From positions 1,696,001-1,760,000 of the forward strand of contig NW_024468914.1 of assembly GCF_011745365.1 (NCBI RefSeq): 64,000 bases of DNA, read 5' to 3'. The translations under genes and the position numbers were made by a program. The notes beneath the pieces were generated by a model. That model ran no database searches and had not been told where the DNA came from. It saw nothing but the letters and a program-made list of their open reading frames with translations. Source of the DNA: Cryphonectria parasitica EP155. Taxonomy: Eukaryota > Ascomycota > Sordariomycetes > Diaporthales > Cryphonectriaceae. Shown here in pieces: positions 47,753-59,062 of this stretch (within the stretch, counting starts at the first letter, position 1; every line of letters begins with the position of its first letter).

Positions 47753-48204
47753 TATTATGATTCATTTAATATGCAGATTACAGAACAGGTTACGAGTAAT
47801 AGAGATCAGATATCAAGAACTCAATATTCTAACAAAGCATTGATTATATAATTCAGGATTAGGGTTATAAGTACAGCTAATCAGAAAGAATAGATTCGGA
47901 TATATGCTATTCAGAGCTAGCAGAATAACTTGGATATGTTGCTATTTAACATATCTATACTGAAGAGCTGAATATATAAGAATACATTTATTACCATTAG
48001 ATAGATTCAGTATATAGCTTCTCAGTTGTTAATCTAAGTATTCAGTCTTTTATACTGAGTAGCTCCAAAGGCAGTAAACACTTGCATCGCTTATCAGAAC
48101 TTATATGGTTTCGTATTCAAGAACTTAACACTTTGATACTGCTCTTGTTAGCATAAACCTCTCGTGTACTTAGGAATCTTCGGATTGCTGCAGTGCTCAT
48201 TATA
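47753..48204 (+). repeat. 3' LTR of Gy1 copy G
   Basis: The 452-bp LTR starts tattatgattcatttaatatgcag (heavily mutated TGTTATAACTC...) and ends gctcattata, followed by the TSD ctaat. The polypurine tract ggagagagatga lies just before it. Confidence 0.94.
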
Positions 48205-48209
48205 CTAAT

Positions 48210-50000
48210 AGCTTAATATTCCTCATGCTATATTATATTTCTGTTGAAGAGAGCTTCTTTGAATGAAAAGCAATTAGATGCTAGCAGCTTTGAAATAGCT
48301 AAGCTAGCATAGCTTCTATAGCAAAAGCAGAAGCATCCGTTTCAATTCTTATTAATAATACAGCATTATAGTAGCATAGCAATGAAGCTGTTATAAAAAG
48401 TATAATCAGAGTTTTGAAAGCTATTCAAGCGCAGTTCAAGAGCGCAACTATGCTTATACTACTGCCTTGCAAAAGATCGGTTAATAGTATAGCAATCTTG
48501 AAGTAATTCCGTATAAATCAACAGTAGAATTCAGTAAATCCAAGAAATATCTGAATATTGCAGATAGTATACAGAAGCAGCTACTATGCAATAGCTGCAA
48601 TGTACCTCTTGTTTATGCTGATTTCTTCTGAGAATATTATAAAGCTTAGGAATTCTATCTATTGTATGTTGAACTTGCACTTCCTCAGATTAAGATATAG
48701 CTTCCATTGCTATAGCTGCTTTAAGATTTCTTGAATGTGGCTTATATGCTGCTTAGCATTATTACTATAGATTAGGATATCATCTAAATAGATAATGCAG
48801 ATTATATTTATCAAGCTTGCTAGCGCTTTGTTAATATATGCTTGGAATATAGCTGGGATGTTAGTAAAGCTAAAGAGCAGAATATAGTATTCGAAATAGC
48901 TGTATTTCATACGGAAAGCGATCTTTTACTCATTTCCTTTATAGATTCAGAGCTAATAATATGTATTCTTAAGATTAAGCTTAGTATAGATTTGTATATA
49001 GCTTAGTTGATTGAGAATCTCAGCAATTAAAGATAACAGAATGCAGTTCTTGTATATAATCCGATTCAATGCTCTATAATCCATACAAAAATGCAGCTTG
49101 CTTTCTTTCTTTAGTATGAATAGTATAAATGCGCTAGCAGAGCTAGTTGAGAATTGAATCTATCTTCTGGCTAGCATCTTCTTCAAGTATTTTCTGAGTA
49201 CTTCTAGTTCAGCTGCAGAGAGAGCATATAAGAGCTTCCAGAGCAGTCTTGCTTTCTTTTCGAGCTCGATGCAATGATTGATATTAGTATAGAGTGCAAG
49301 CAACTTTGATGCTTTCTCCATGCATAGATTAATGAAGTTGCAGTATTCAGAGAGCAGATGCAGCTCTGGCGCTGCATCTTCTGGCTCAGCCTTGAGAGGT
49401 AGATCTGATGGGCTTGAGTAGTAATATGCTGCAAAGGCAACTCTCGCTTCTTTAAGCTCTTTCGCCATAGTATAGAGCTGAATTTGGAAGTGCTGGAAGA
49501 GAAATCTCCATTGCTTTATATCCTATTATATTACCGGGTTAATAATCTCAAGCTACGAGAATCTCAGGATTAGGCTGAGCTAGCTAATATCTGCTATTAT
49601 AAAGTGATAGTGCTGCTTTCTGAATATTTCTAAGCTATCTGTGATCTTTATATTAATAGAGCAGCTGCTGTATGTAATGATAGCTCTCTGGTTAATTGAG
49701 ATGAGCTTGGAGTATGCTTCAAAAGGTTGGTTCTGCGCTAGAGCTTCGGCTAAGTAGCAATCGATCAGGTTCTCCTTTGCTTCTGAGTTAATCAATTCAT
49801 ATATATGCTTCCTTTTGTTTCCGAGCAACAGCCTTGTATGGATAGTAAGCTGGCGAGGCTTCTGTTCGGCGTTTCCTTAGCTCTGTTGCATAGCTGTTGC
49901 TATCTTGTTAGCTTGCTTGCAGCTGTTTGCTATATGCTTCTTCTTTCTGCAAATCTAATATTCTGCTTCTGAGCAACTGAAACTATAGTAGCTTAGCTTA
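48210..50000 (-). pseudogene. Gy2-F pol 5' part: protease, RT, RNase H start
   Basis: Reading leftward, the protease region is open at 49580-49828, with NSEAKENL at the active site. The linker 49160-49468 is open and closely matches copy A 15957-16265. RT is at about 48600-49150 with open piece 48710-48910; its catalytic box at 48779-48790 is an intact YLDD followed by ILIYS. RNase H begins near 48560 and is cut by G at 48209. Gy2 active sites are thus less uniformly lost than those of Gy1. Confidence 0.85.
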
Positions 50001-51236
50001 TTGCAGATATAACAGACATTTCGTCGAGGCTTCAGATATAGATTAGCAAAATAGCTTGTTTTCTAATAGTTATAATAGCAGGCAAAGTTGTTATCAACTA
50101 TCTGAGAGCGCATTAATAAAGCTTGAGTATCTGTAAGGAGAAGTGCTTGAGAACTATGCAAAGCTATATAGTTTCTTGCTATATAGCCTAGCTTGCTACA
50201 GCTATAATAGCTATGATATAAGAGGATAGCAGTTTCTAAGCTGCTGCTTAGAAGCATCTTAATAGCAGGTTGAGAGTTAGCAATCATTTCTTGAGTAGAT
50301 TCGATATATTGTGCTAAGCTAATTAGAGCATTCCAGCTACTTGGAAGTATTATCTGCATACTGATAGCAATACAAATCTCTGGTTTGAAGCGTATAAGAA
50401 CAGCTGTTATGTAGTATTACTCAGTATTAGAATGGAAAGATTCAAGCTTTGCTTCCTAGTACTAGTATACAAAGCTTATTATTGATTCGCTCTTGCTTTA
50501 AGCAATGCTTGCAAGTATTGCTGCAGCAGTAATAATGCGAATGGTAAGATCAGCTAACTGATTCTTCAGAAAGAACTTGAGTTCTTTAAAGATAATAGGA
50601 ATAAGCTTATACTATTCCTTCTTTTAGCAAGCAATATAATTAATCCAGTTCCGCTTGGGATTATCTTTCAAGTAGTATATTGCATATTCCATCTTATCCG
50701 CTTTATTAGTTAAGCAGCAAATGTTGAAATAATACTGCAGATTGTATAGGAATATCTTTAACTCTATATACAATCCCTTCTTATATATAAGAGCTAGCAA
50801 GCTGCGATATAGCTGTGCAGGCGCTGTTAAGAGTGCTTCTGAAAGGATTGGTATAGGAGGGGTGCTGAGAGGGCTGAAGCTAGCTGGCTGAAGCTTTAAG
50901 CTGGTATTGCTGCTCTGGAGTAGTATTAAGCAAGCGCGCTTGCTTCTCAGCTGCTGCTATATCTTCTTTTCTTCTAACTAATAATCAAGCTTACATTTCT
51001 AGCATTGCAATCCAGCCATATCTGCTAGTACTTCGAGCGAGAGATTCTTGTAAGCTGAGCTTAGATTCGAGCTTGGAGGGAGGATCTAAGAGAGGAGTTA
51101 GCTTAGAGTTTGTAAGAAGTTGGAGTTGCTAGCTTGTTATGGTTGTTGCTCTAGAGCAGCGCTGCTGCTTTGTATAACCGGAGCTATTCTCATCTCCAAC
51201 AGCTTACTTTCCGGAAAAGAGTAGAAGATTCAGACT
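50001..51236 (-). pseudogene. Gy2-F gag and leader
   Basis: This gag aligns with copy A 14189-15590. The multiple zinc-knuckle region lies at about 49890-50240; the open piece 50063-50359 covers the first knuckle, mutated to the form YYSCSKLGYIARNY. The leader next to the 5' LTR reads agtctgaatcttctactc in element sense, as in copy A. Confidence 0.75.
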
Positions 51237-51545
51237 TATTAGAATAAAAAGAGCATACAAGTGAAGTGAAGAGATATAAGCTGCTTCCAAGCTGCTCTGT
51301 TGATGCTTTCATTCAAAGGGACTACTGAACCTATCTCCCTTCTTCTCTTTTCGCTGCTGGATCTGTTGTTCCCCTTTTCCTTATGTATACAATTGGTCTG
51401 GACTAGATGGGATGATAATGGCCTGATGGCTATGCGGCATTGTACGAGAGCGCTGCTTCGGAGCGAAGCTCTTGCAGCAGCTCTGGACCGCCACCAGGGG
51501 TCGCAAGGGCTACCTATTTCCTTTGTGCGCATACAAGCCCTGACA
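51237..51545 (-). repeat. 5' LTR of Gy2 copy F
   Basis: This 309-bp LTR is the partner of 34205-34513, G+C-rich in its right half. The open frames at 51239-51532 (minus) and 51300-51584 (plus) recur in all Gy2 LTRs and are treated as non-coding. Confidence 0.95.
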
Positions 51546-51550
51546 TTATA

Positions 51551-54360
51551 TATAATATTTTTATTCTATATAAGCTTATATTAAGCTTTAATAATATGCT
51601 TAATATTAGCATTGAAATTAACTTGAGAATCTATCTCAATTATATATTAAGAGCTGAATTAGTAAAATAAGTATTAATGCTGCAAGAAGAATAATAATTA
51701 GTATATACTCAAATCTAATTAAGAATATTAGAATAGAAATCTTATTTATATATTGCATTCTTTGATACAAGAGAAGTTTTTAATATAATTATATTCAGAT
51801 TTTGTATAATAAATGCAGTTGCTGCATTTCCTATTAAAGAAGCTCTTTATTAAAATATATTCTAGAAAAAGCTAATTAATATTGATCTGCTATTTTTGAA
51901 TAAGTATATAAGCAGTAGCATATTAATAAGAGCAGTAATTGCAAAGAACTAAATTATGCTAATTATAAAACTAAATAAGAAGAGAATTTACTTGCTCAGA
52001 TTAGAAGAAGATATGAATAAGATACTCGCTAAAGAGCTTCTAACTAGCTTTATATATTATAATAGGATTCAGTTTAATAGAATTCTTATTATTCAGCTTT
52101 GCAAAATAAGCAGCAAAGCTAGAGCTTAGTAGTAAGTTGTTTTAAAATATAATATTGCTTTGAATATTTCAAGAAGCATATATTAAGCTAAGATCTTTCT
52201 TAATAGTATTGAAATCTGTAATATTAAGAAAGTTAATATAGATATTCTTAAGCTAGTAATAGTTGCTGCTCTGAAAAGAAGGAATCAAAGAAGAAAATCA
52301 GATCTAGATCTTATTAATCTCTTAAGAAGCAATATTTATATATAAAAAGAAAATAGCATTAGTAATAATTCAAGATATCTTAAGTATATTATAGAGCTAA
52401 GCAAGAGAAGATTGATAGAAGGAGAAGTTATTATATAAAGAATAAATTGAAAGGGAAGATGAACTAAGAGAGAGATTGTTGAATAAATTGCTGAAGATTA
52501 ATAAGATAGTAATAAGTAATAAATATATTCAATTAAGTTATTATATCTTTTATCTAGTTTATTATCAAATAGCTTCTATTTAGCTAAGAGTAAAGCTATT
52601 TGCTTTGTAATAAATAGAAAGCAGTAAATTACTTGAATAATTGCTAAATAAGATAAATTAGCTATTCTATTTATATTTGTAGCTAGCTATTCTTTTTTCT
52701 TCTTTAATTTCTTTATAACTACTTTTCTTAAGCATATATATACTCTTTTTTTTCTTTCTTATTAATACTGCTCCAGATCTATATACTAATATCAGAGCAA
52801 ATTGTTAACTGCTCTGCTTATATAATATCATTTTTCTCAATAGATCTTCTAGCTGAAGCTGCATTCTTCTCTACCTTTCTTTCTCAATCAATACCCTTTC
52901 AATCTCTTAACTTTATATCTTTGCAAATCTCTCTTACAACTGCTTATCTTTCAATAAAGCTATTCTTCCCTTTTCTCTTTCCTTTCAATTTAGCAGCAAT
53001 AGCCAAATTCAAGTATTCTTTATTCCTATCTATTCAGCATAGCTAAGAAAACTGAATAACTAAGACTTACTGCTTTCAGACTATCTTTTCCAAAGTATTA
53101 TATTCAACTAAAGTAATTAAGAATTATTCGCTTTACTTTAGTTTAAGAGATAAAGAAAATTATCTAGTAGCAGAATTTATTAAGAAGTATTTCTCAGAGT
53201 TATTCTCTTGCAAGTTATACTTGCTTATAATTTTTAGTACTAATTCTTTCAGATATCTTCTTAATATTTATAATCTAATTAGATTCTTAAATACAGGAGT
53301 TTCTTAAGATATTGGTTTGCAGTATGCTGTAGCTGCTTTTCATTATTATGCTCAGTATAATTAATAAGATATATTCTTAATAAGATATCTTTGTATTCTA
53401 TTAATAGCTTATTTATCTAGCTCTTTTAATATTCTTAATAAGAAGGATCTGCTTAAATATAAAGCTAGATAGAAGCGCTTATGAGTTTTTCTTTTAATTA
53501 ATATAGCAATTTCAGCTTATACTCTATCTTAGCTTAATATAAAGATTGAAAAAGGATTTTACATTGCTATATATAAATCCAGCAATGCTCTACTAGCTTA
53601 TACAAGCAAGCATTATCTGAATAATCAGCTCAGAAGTACTAAAGCTAATTAGGATTGGGATTTCGAGAATGTTTCAATTATGCTGCTAGATAATGATTCG
53701 AATGCAGCTCTGCTTTATATAATCGAACTATTTCGCTTTTAAATTCTAAAATCTACTGATTTCTATTAATTATTTAGTAGCTATTTAGATTGGAAGCAAG
53801 CTTTCTATTTTAACTATAGAAAGATTGTACAAAATGTGGAAAAATAGGATGCGAAGATAGCTATAACAAGCTTGCATTATTAAGCTTTCTTTTATAAGCT
53901 GAAATATAGCAATTATATGCAATATTCTGATTAGCTATTAAGAAGAAATATCTTATTTCAAGAATATAAAGCTGTATAAGTAAAAGCTAATAGAATACTG
54001 AATATAATCTATAAGCTGAATATTATCTTCTTTATAAGAGAAGTTGCAAATTTGCTTAAACTATTTATTGAAAACAATCTTAATAGAATAAGAAGAAATA
54101 TATTAGCTTTTATCCTAAAGGATTTCAGAGTAAGTAAAGCATTTAGCCTAGTTCTATCAAAATAAGAATTCTAAGAGAGTATAGCTTCAGCTAGCTCGAT
54201 CTTACATTCATTAAAAGAATATAATATTAGCTCAGAATTAAGTTAACTTTCATTCGGAATTCTTATTAATTCTTACTCCTCTTCATCTCAAGAAATGCTT
54301 ATTGATTCAGAACTAACAATTAACTTATTAATACAGCAAACAGCTAAATCTGAACGTACT
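51551..54360 (+). pseudogene. Unidentified remnant K, 3' part, with a long conserved-looking frame
   Basis: From about 53090 to 54360 one plus-strand frame reads for about 420 codons with breaks almost only as TAA/TAG. Legible stretches include AVAAFHYYAQYN, LLAYTSKHYLNNQLRS, DWDFENVSIMLLDNDSNAAL, AITSLHYQAFFYKL and RRNILAFILKDFRVSKAFSL. It does not look like gag, RT, RNase H, integrase or a chromodomain, and I do not recognise the family. 51551-53090 is more degraded, with a weaker frame at about 51560-52440. It may be a transposon-borne accessory gene, an unrecognised transposase, or a dead host gene. Confidence 0.45.
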
Positions 54361-54376
54361 ACTAAAGCCTCATTGT

Positions 54377-54423
54377 ATTAGAAACTAAGAAGCAGTAATA
54401 TCATGCTTCTTAGTTTTTCTAAT
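54377..54423. other. Inverted repeat with 18-bp arms
   Basis: attagaaactaagaagca (54377-54394) pairs with tgcttcttagtttttctaat (54404-54423) with two extra T in the second arm and a 9-nt loop. It lies just after the long frame of remnant K. It could be a transcription-termination hairpin, or the core of a small inverted-repeat element. 54424-54911 holds nothing I can name. Confidence 0.6.
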
Positions 54424-54917
54424 AAATCTTAAAAGCTTTATATACTTCTATGAAATAAGCTTTATAGCTTTAATTTTATTAAGCTCTTAATAGATTCTTC
54501 AAACTGAATAAGATTTGATTATATTATTAAGATAAATATATATAAAGCGAACTGCAAAAGGATTCGTTGAATGAGAATACAGAATCAGAAGAGAACTACT
54601 GCTACTGCTGCTGCTTAAGCAGAGTTTGAAAGCAAATGGAAATAGAGAAGAGATTAGCATTAGAATCTAGCTAGATTATATCCGTATTATAAATAAACTA
54701 AAGATAAATACTAATACTTCTGCATTAATTTGAATAATAGCTTAAGCAATAGAAAGAGATATAAGAATTAAATTGAAAGGATGGTTTGGTTTGCAGTATT
54801 TCCTTTAGCAGTTTGCAATAAATTCTTTATTTCTTTACTTCATCTTCCTCTAATCAGATCTAATACATTATTAGACTTGTTACAACTTTGGAAGAAAGTT
54901 GCTGAGAGAGAACTATT

Positions 54918-55232
54918 GTAGTAGCTAGGATGATAGTTCGTAGAATATGAAGTATAATGGATCAAGAGTTCTTATACATATAAAGGATACTACTCATTTT
55001 TCAAATTCTTTAGCTATAAGCAAAAAAAAAAGCATTCTTTCACTTTCTTTCAATTTTGAACCCTTTGAACAGATCTAAAACAGGTTTTTCACTCTGTTCT
55101 TGCGCTCGTATAGCCTTAGTTTGCTGTTCTCATCTGTACAGGCACGCTTGGGTTGCATGAGCTCTTGCTCATTGCTTCAGCAGCTGTTTGTCCCTTTTTC
55201 TTTCGAGGGCGACAGCGCCCTAGTTCTGGTTC
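54918..55232 (+). mobile_element. SINE copy 1 (tRNA-like head)
   Basis: This 315-bp element is flanked by the direct repeat actatt (54912-54917 and 55233-55238). It aligns end to end with the copy at 55767-56081. Its 5' part corresponds to the pol III promoter-like region of copy 2, here with several G-to-A changes. The 3' end carries the hairpin agggcgacagcgccct (stem AGGGCG/CGCCCT). No coding region; it would depend on a LINE for movement. Confidence 0.75.
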
Positions 55233-55238
55233 ACTATT

Positions 55239-56828
55239 AATAAGCTTTAATAAACTATTTAATTGCTTATTAGAAAATGTTTCTTTAAATGCTTATAAGA
55301 GTTATTTCTTCTATTGCTACTTATAGTATTCCAAGAGATATCTTTCTTTGTTATTTTCTCTAAAGATCAATTCTTTCTCGAAGATACTAGAGCAATCTGA
55401 GTTGCTATTATTCAGAACTGTATTGTAGATTAATTCTTTTCTTCTTATTACTAGCTGCTTAATCTTTCTTTATAATACTTTCGAGAACTATTCTAAGCTT
55501 TTCTTATTCGAAAAGTATATTAAGCAGTTATTATTATAGCAGAATATTCAGCTAAGACTTTCATAATTAATAGAATTCAATACTTGCTTCAAAAGAATGT
55601 TTTTGCTTAGCTAATTAGATTGCTATACTTGCATTATATTGAGCTATTATTCATTAAAAACAAGTTTTCATTATTAAAGCTTTTTAAGCTAGCAATAATC
55701 TTATATAATATAGCTTGATTTATTGCAATTATAATAGTTTCAATTATATATTTTTCTTATAATGTTGTGGTGGCCAGAGTGGTAGTCCGTGGAACATGGA
55801 GTACAGTAGGTCAAGGGTTCTCATACATATAAAGAATACTACTCACTTTTCAAATTCTTTAGCTATAAAAAACAAGAAAGCATCCTTTTCTCTTCTTTTC
55901 AATTTTGAACCCTTTGGACAGGTCTAAGATAGGTTTTTCACCCTGTTCTTGCGCCTGTATAGCCTTAGTTTGCTGTCTTCATCTGTACAGGCACGCTTGG
56001 GTTGCACGAGCCCTTGCTCATTGCTTCAGCAGCTGTTTGTTCCTTTTTCTTTCGAGGGCGACGGCGCCCTAGTTCTGATTCAATAATTATATTTAACTTT
56101 ATGAATTTAGCATAAGTATTTTCATTCTATGCTATACTCTGCTGAAAGCTTTTATTCTAGCTTTAAAGTTAGAACTCTTTGCTAATATTTAGCTATAATT
56201 GCTATATAAATTAGCTTCCTTTCTTCTTAAACTTCTCTATTTATTATTTATAAAGATAATTATTTATTCTAATAGCTATATTTGAAAATACTGCGAAATC
56301 TTCAAGCTATTCTTATTTTATAATCTTATTCTTAATTTTATTCTTAAATCTCTTATAATAATATTCAATAAAATTCTTATCTTTCTATAAAAGCTATATA
56401 GCAAGTTACTTAAACTTAATTATATAAGCTAATACTAACTTAATCTGCTTAAGATTTATTAATTACTTAGCTATTATATATTCTTTATTAGAATTATTAA
56501 AAATATTCTTAAAAGCTTTCTTAAAGCTTTCAAAAAAATCAAATATTTCCTTAGTAATTCTAGCATATATATTGGAATTATTAGTATATTTCAGATAGTT
56601 GCAAAGAGAAGATTTATATTAGATAAGAGTATTCTTTTTAAAGCGAGTTCTAGCAAGAATAACTTTCTCGAATTCCGTAGTAAACTAAGAAGTATTATAC
56701 AAAAAGTATACTTTATAATAAATAAGAAATTTCTGAAGAAGTTTCTAAATATTATTATATATAATAAGCTTATTCATTTTATAGCTCTTATATATAGAAA
56801 CTTAAAGCTTATACTGAATCTATTTCTG
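55239..56828 (-). pseudogene. Gy1 gag remnant L, interrupted by SINE 2
   Basis: This is a strongly degraded minus-strand Gy1 gag. From about 55400 it aligns with copy I 63520-63900 (agagcaatctgagttgct, aagcagttattattatagcag). After the SINE it aligns with copy B about 26830-27550 (agcttcctttcttcttaaac...). 55239-55400 is only weakly alignable. The right end is cut by the LTR of copy J at 56829. No LTR of its own is present here. Confidence 0.7.
55767..56081 (+). mobile_element. SINE copy 2 (tRNA-like head)
   Basis: This is a 315-bp element. The head gtggtggccagagtggtagtc contains an A-box-like tggccagagtgg (55771-55782), and 33 nt later a B-box-like ggttctcatac (55816-55826), an order and spacing like a tRNA gene. 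The body is unrelated to tRNA, and the 3' end has the stem AGGGCG/CGCCCT around acgg. It is better preserved than copy 1. A clear target duplication was not found. It sits inside Gy1 remnant L. Confidence 0.75.
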
Positions 56829-57269
56829 TATTATAACTCATCCAACATACAGGTTACAGAATAGGCTCTACTAATAAAGGAACCAGGTATTACAACTCAA
56901 CATCGGATACCAAACAGGATTATATAATCCGGATTAGGATTACTAGCGCAACTATATCGACTATGAATATAATCAACATATTTGGAGATTAACTATAAGA
57001 AATCGGAATATAGTTAGGATAGTTAGAACTAAAAAGCTGAATATATAAGAATACATTCATTACCATTAGATAGATTCAGTATATAGCTCTTCAATTATCA
57101 ATCTAAGTATCAGATTACTCTCTTACTTTAATAATCTCAAAAGCAGTAAATACTTACACAATTATCTCAGTTGTATTTCTGTATTCAAAATCTATATTAA
57201 ATACTGCTCTTATTAGTATAAACTTCTTATATACTCTAGAATCTTCAGATTACTGCAGTATTCATTACA
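56829..57269 (+). repeat. 5' LTR of Gy1 copy J
   Basis: The 441-bp LTR runs from tattataactcatcc (TGTTATAAC mutated) to attcattaca. The preceding 5 bp are ttctg (56824-56828); the matching duplication would lie outside the window. It is followed by ttttaataactcttattcaag, the primer-binding region. Confidence 0.9.
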
Positions 57270-57751
57270 TTTTAATAACTCTTATTCAAGAACAGTTCAG
57301 TATTATTCTTTTGAGCAATATAGAATATAATAGCTTCCCAGAAATTCTCTTCATTCTTATGCACTTCTACTCAAAAAGAACTAATTAACTAGATATATCA
57401 GCTTATTTAGTATATTCAGAACTTATGCAATTAACAGCAAGCTCAGAGCGCTATCATTGCTTACTAGCAAGCTTAGCTAGCTTAGCAAGCTCAATAAGCA
57501 CAGTTCATTTCTACAATCATCAGCAACGCTGAAAAAGCATACAAGATAAACAAGCTTACTATATATAATAGCAATTAAAAGATATTATATAAGTTTCTTA
57601 TCTACTGCAAAGCATACTTTTTGTATTATGCAATTCAGTTTACTAAGAAATCCAAGAAGATTATTCTTGCAGAAACTCATTTTAAAAAGAATACTCTTAT
57701 CTAATATAAGCTTTTTCTATATAATCATTTAAAATATCAGAATAATTCTAA
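57270..57751 (+). pseudogene. Gy1-J gag, N-terminal part
   Basis: This is a gag N-terminus aligned with copy D 2857-3335 (Gln-rich start, then the capsid region). It stops at 57751 where an H-type LTR is inserted; in copy D the sequence continues without a break at the equivalent point. Confidence 0.8.
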
Positions 57752-57849
57752 TGTCAGGTGGAAAGGTTGCAAAGGCAATGTAGCGAGGTCTTTCTCTCTT
57801 TCAGGGGCATACAACCAGAATAACATTGAGGCCTAAGGAGCTAAGTTCT
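57752..57849 (+). repeat. H-type LTR, left 98 bp (second H-family copy)
   Basis: Nearly identical to the first 98 bp of the H LTR (tgtcaggtggaaaggttgc...gctaagttct). It is preceded by tctaa, a candidate TSD, and interrupted by the LTR of copy I. The rest lies beyond the right edge. Confidence 0.9.
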
Positions 57850-58344
57850 TGTAATGAGCACTGCAGCAATCCGAAGATTCCTAAGTATACGAAGGGGTTT
57901 ATGCTAACAAGAGCGGTGTCAAAGTGTCAAGTCCTTGAATACGGAACTGTACAAGTTCTAATAAGCGATGCAAGTGTTCACTGCCTTTGGAGCTACTCAG
58001 TATAAAAAACTGAATACTTAGATTGATAACTGAAGAGCTATATATAAGATCTATCTAATGATAATAACCGTATTCTTATATATTCAGCTCTTCAGTATAG
58101 CTTGTTGGGATTGTTAGCAAGTTTAGCAATTCAAGATATGAAGCTTGTTGGGATTGCTAGCAAGTTTAGCAATCCAAGATATAAAGCTCGTTGAGATCGC
58201 TAGCAAGTCTAGCAATCCTCCCTTCTTTACAATCCTAATCCTGGATTATATAATCAATGCTTTATTAGAATATTAAGTTCTTAATATCTGATTTCTATTA
58301 CTCGTAATCTGTTTTGCAACCTGCATATTGAATAGGTTATAATA
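57850..58344 (-). repeat. 3' LTR of Gy1 copy I
   Basis: The 495-bp LTR starts tgtaatgagcactgcagc on the plus strand; the preceding 5 bp are gttct. Its U3 (58103-58220) carries three tandem units of about 41 bp containing GATTGCTAGCAAGTTTAGCA, a feature of this copy only. Confidence 0.93.
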
Positions 58345-58435
58345 TTATCTTCTTCCTATTAGTCATTATTCTTAATGATTTTCTGTAAGTATTCTAGCAA
58401 GTCTCCATATTCATAATCTTGCTTTCCTAATCGAG

Positions 58436-59062
58436 ATGCTGAACAGAATCAACAAAGTTGCGAAACCGAAATCCTCGAATTCTCGTTCTAACAAAAAGAA
58501 GCAGAAAGATCTCCTTCTTCAGTTCATTCTTTTAAACGGTTTCAATATGCATCCCTGTTCTTATTGCAATAGTCGAGGCCTGCAATCGTATATCGTTTCT
58601 TCTTACAATTCATTCTGTTGCTTGGAATGTGTTTTCCAGAATTGCGCTAAGTGCGATATTCTGGAGCTGATGAATGCTGCTGAACTCCTTCTTATCTCTA
58701 TTCAGCATTGAAAGCTGGAGGATAAGATAGAAAAATTGGAGTTAAAGTTGCTTCAGCTGCATTAATAAAAGAAGATGTAGCGTGAGAGAATATCTCGAGC
58801 TATTCGTTGAGGTTTCAAGAATCTTGAAGAGCTTGAGAAAGAGGAGGCTGAGGAGGCTGAAGCTGAAAGGGTATGTGTTGCTGCTGAAGTGCAAGCTATG
58901 GTGGCTGAGGAATCTGCTGTTGTAGCTAGAAATTCTTCTTTTGAGAGTTTTGACTGGAATTCTATAAATCTGGAGAATTCTGTGGTTGACTGGTTGAGTT
59001 TCCTGGGGAATAAAACCTCTGAGAGCGCTGAATCTCGGTCCGGAGCAGAGCAATCATCTTAG
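58436..59062 (+). pseudogene. Antisense gene of Gy1-I (209 codons)
   Basis: One frame runs from ATG at 58436 to TAG at 59060-59062. The first 91 codons are open and contain a clear Cys-rich module: CSYC, then CCLEC, then CAKC, that is, repeated C-x2-C pairs typical of zinc binding, preceded by a basic stretch (SRSNKKKQK). A helical middle has several TAA/TAG/TGA breaks. The end is open again: EELEKEEAEEAEAERV, then FDWNSINLENSVVDWLSFLG, and a final GAEQSS. The stop overlaps the pol stop (59059-59061, minus) by 2 nt. Confidence 0.75.

Larger units (their letters stand above)
38161..48204 (+). mobile_element. Gy1 copy G, nested in F, host of H
   Basis: This is a full-length plus-strand Gy1 element. 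Both LTRs are 452 bp (38161-38612 and 47753-48204) and the TSD ctaat is at 38156-38160 and 48205-48209. It is interrupted at 40664-43298 by element H; without it and one TSD it is 7404 bp. Closest in layout and antisense-gene sequence to copy D. Confidence 0.95.
34205..51545 (-). mobile_element. Gy2 copy F (minus), host of G and H
   Basis: This is a full-length minus-strand Gy2 element. Both LTRs are 309 bp (34205-34513 and 51237-51545) and the TSD ttata is at 34200-34204 and 51546-51550. It is interrupted at 38161-48204 by Gy1 copy G; without it and one TSD it is 7292 bp, the same as copy A. Left to right: 3' LTR, antisense gene (rightward), pol and gag (leftward), 5' LTR. Confidence 0.95.

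Noticed and set aside
53090..54360. Starship captain (DUF3435 tyrosine recombinase) or copia pol in remnant K
   Set aside because: I could not find the expected catalytic Arg/His/Tyr context or copia RT and integrase motifs; similarity was impression only.
55767..55850. A functional tRNA gene
   Set aside because: A- and B-box-like words are present but no acceptor stem or cloverleaf forms, and the unit continues into a repeated non-tRNA body.
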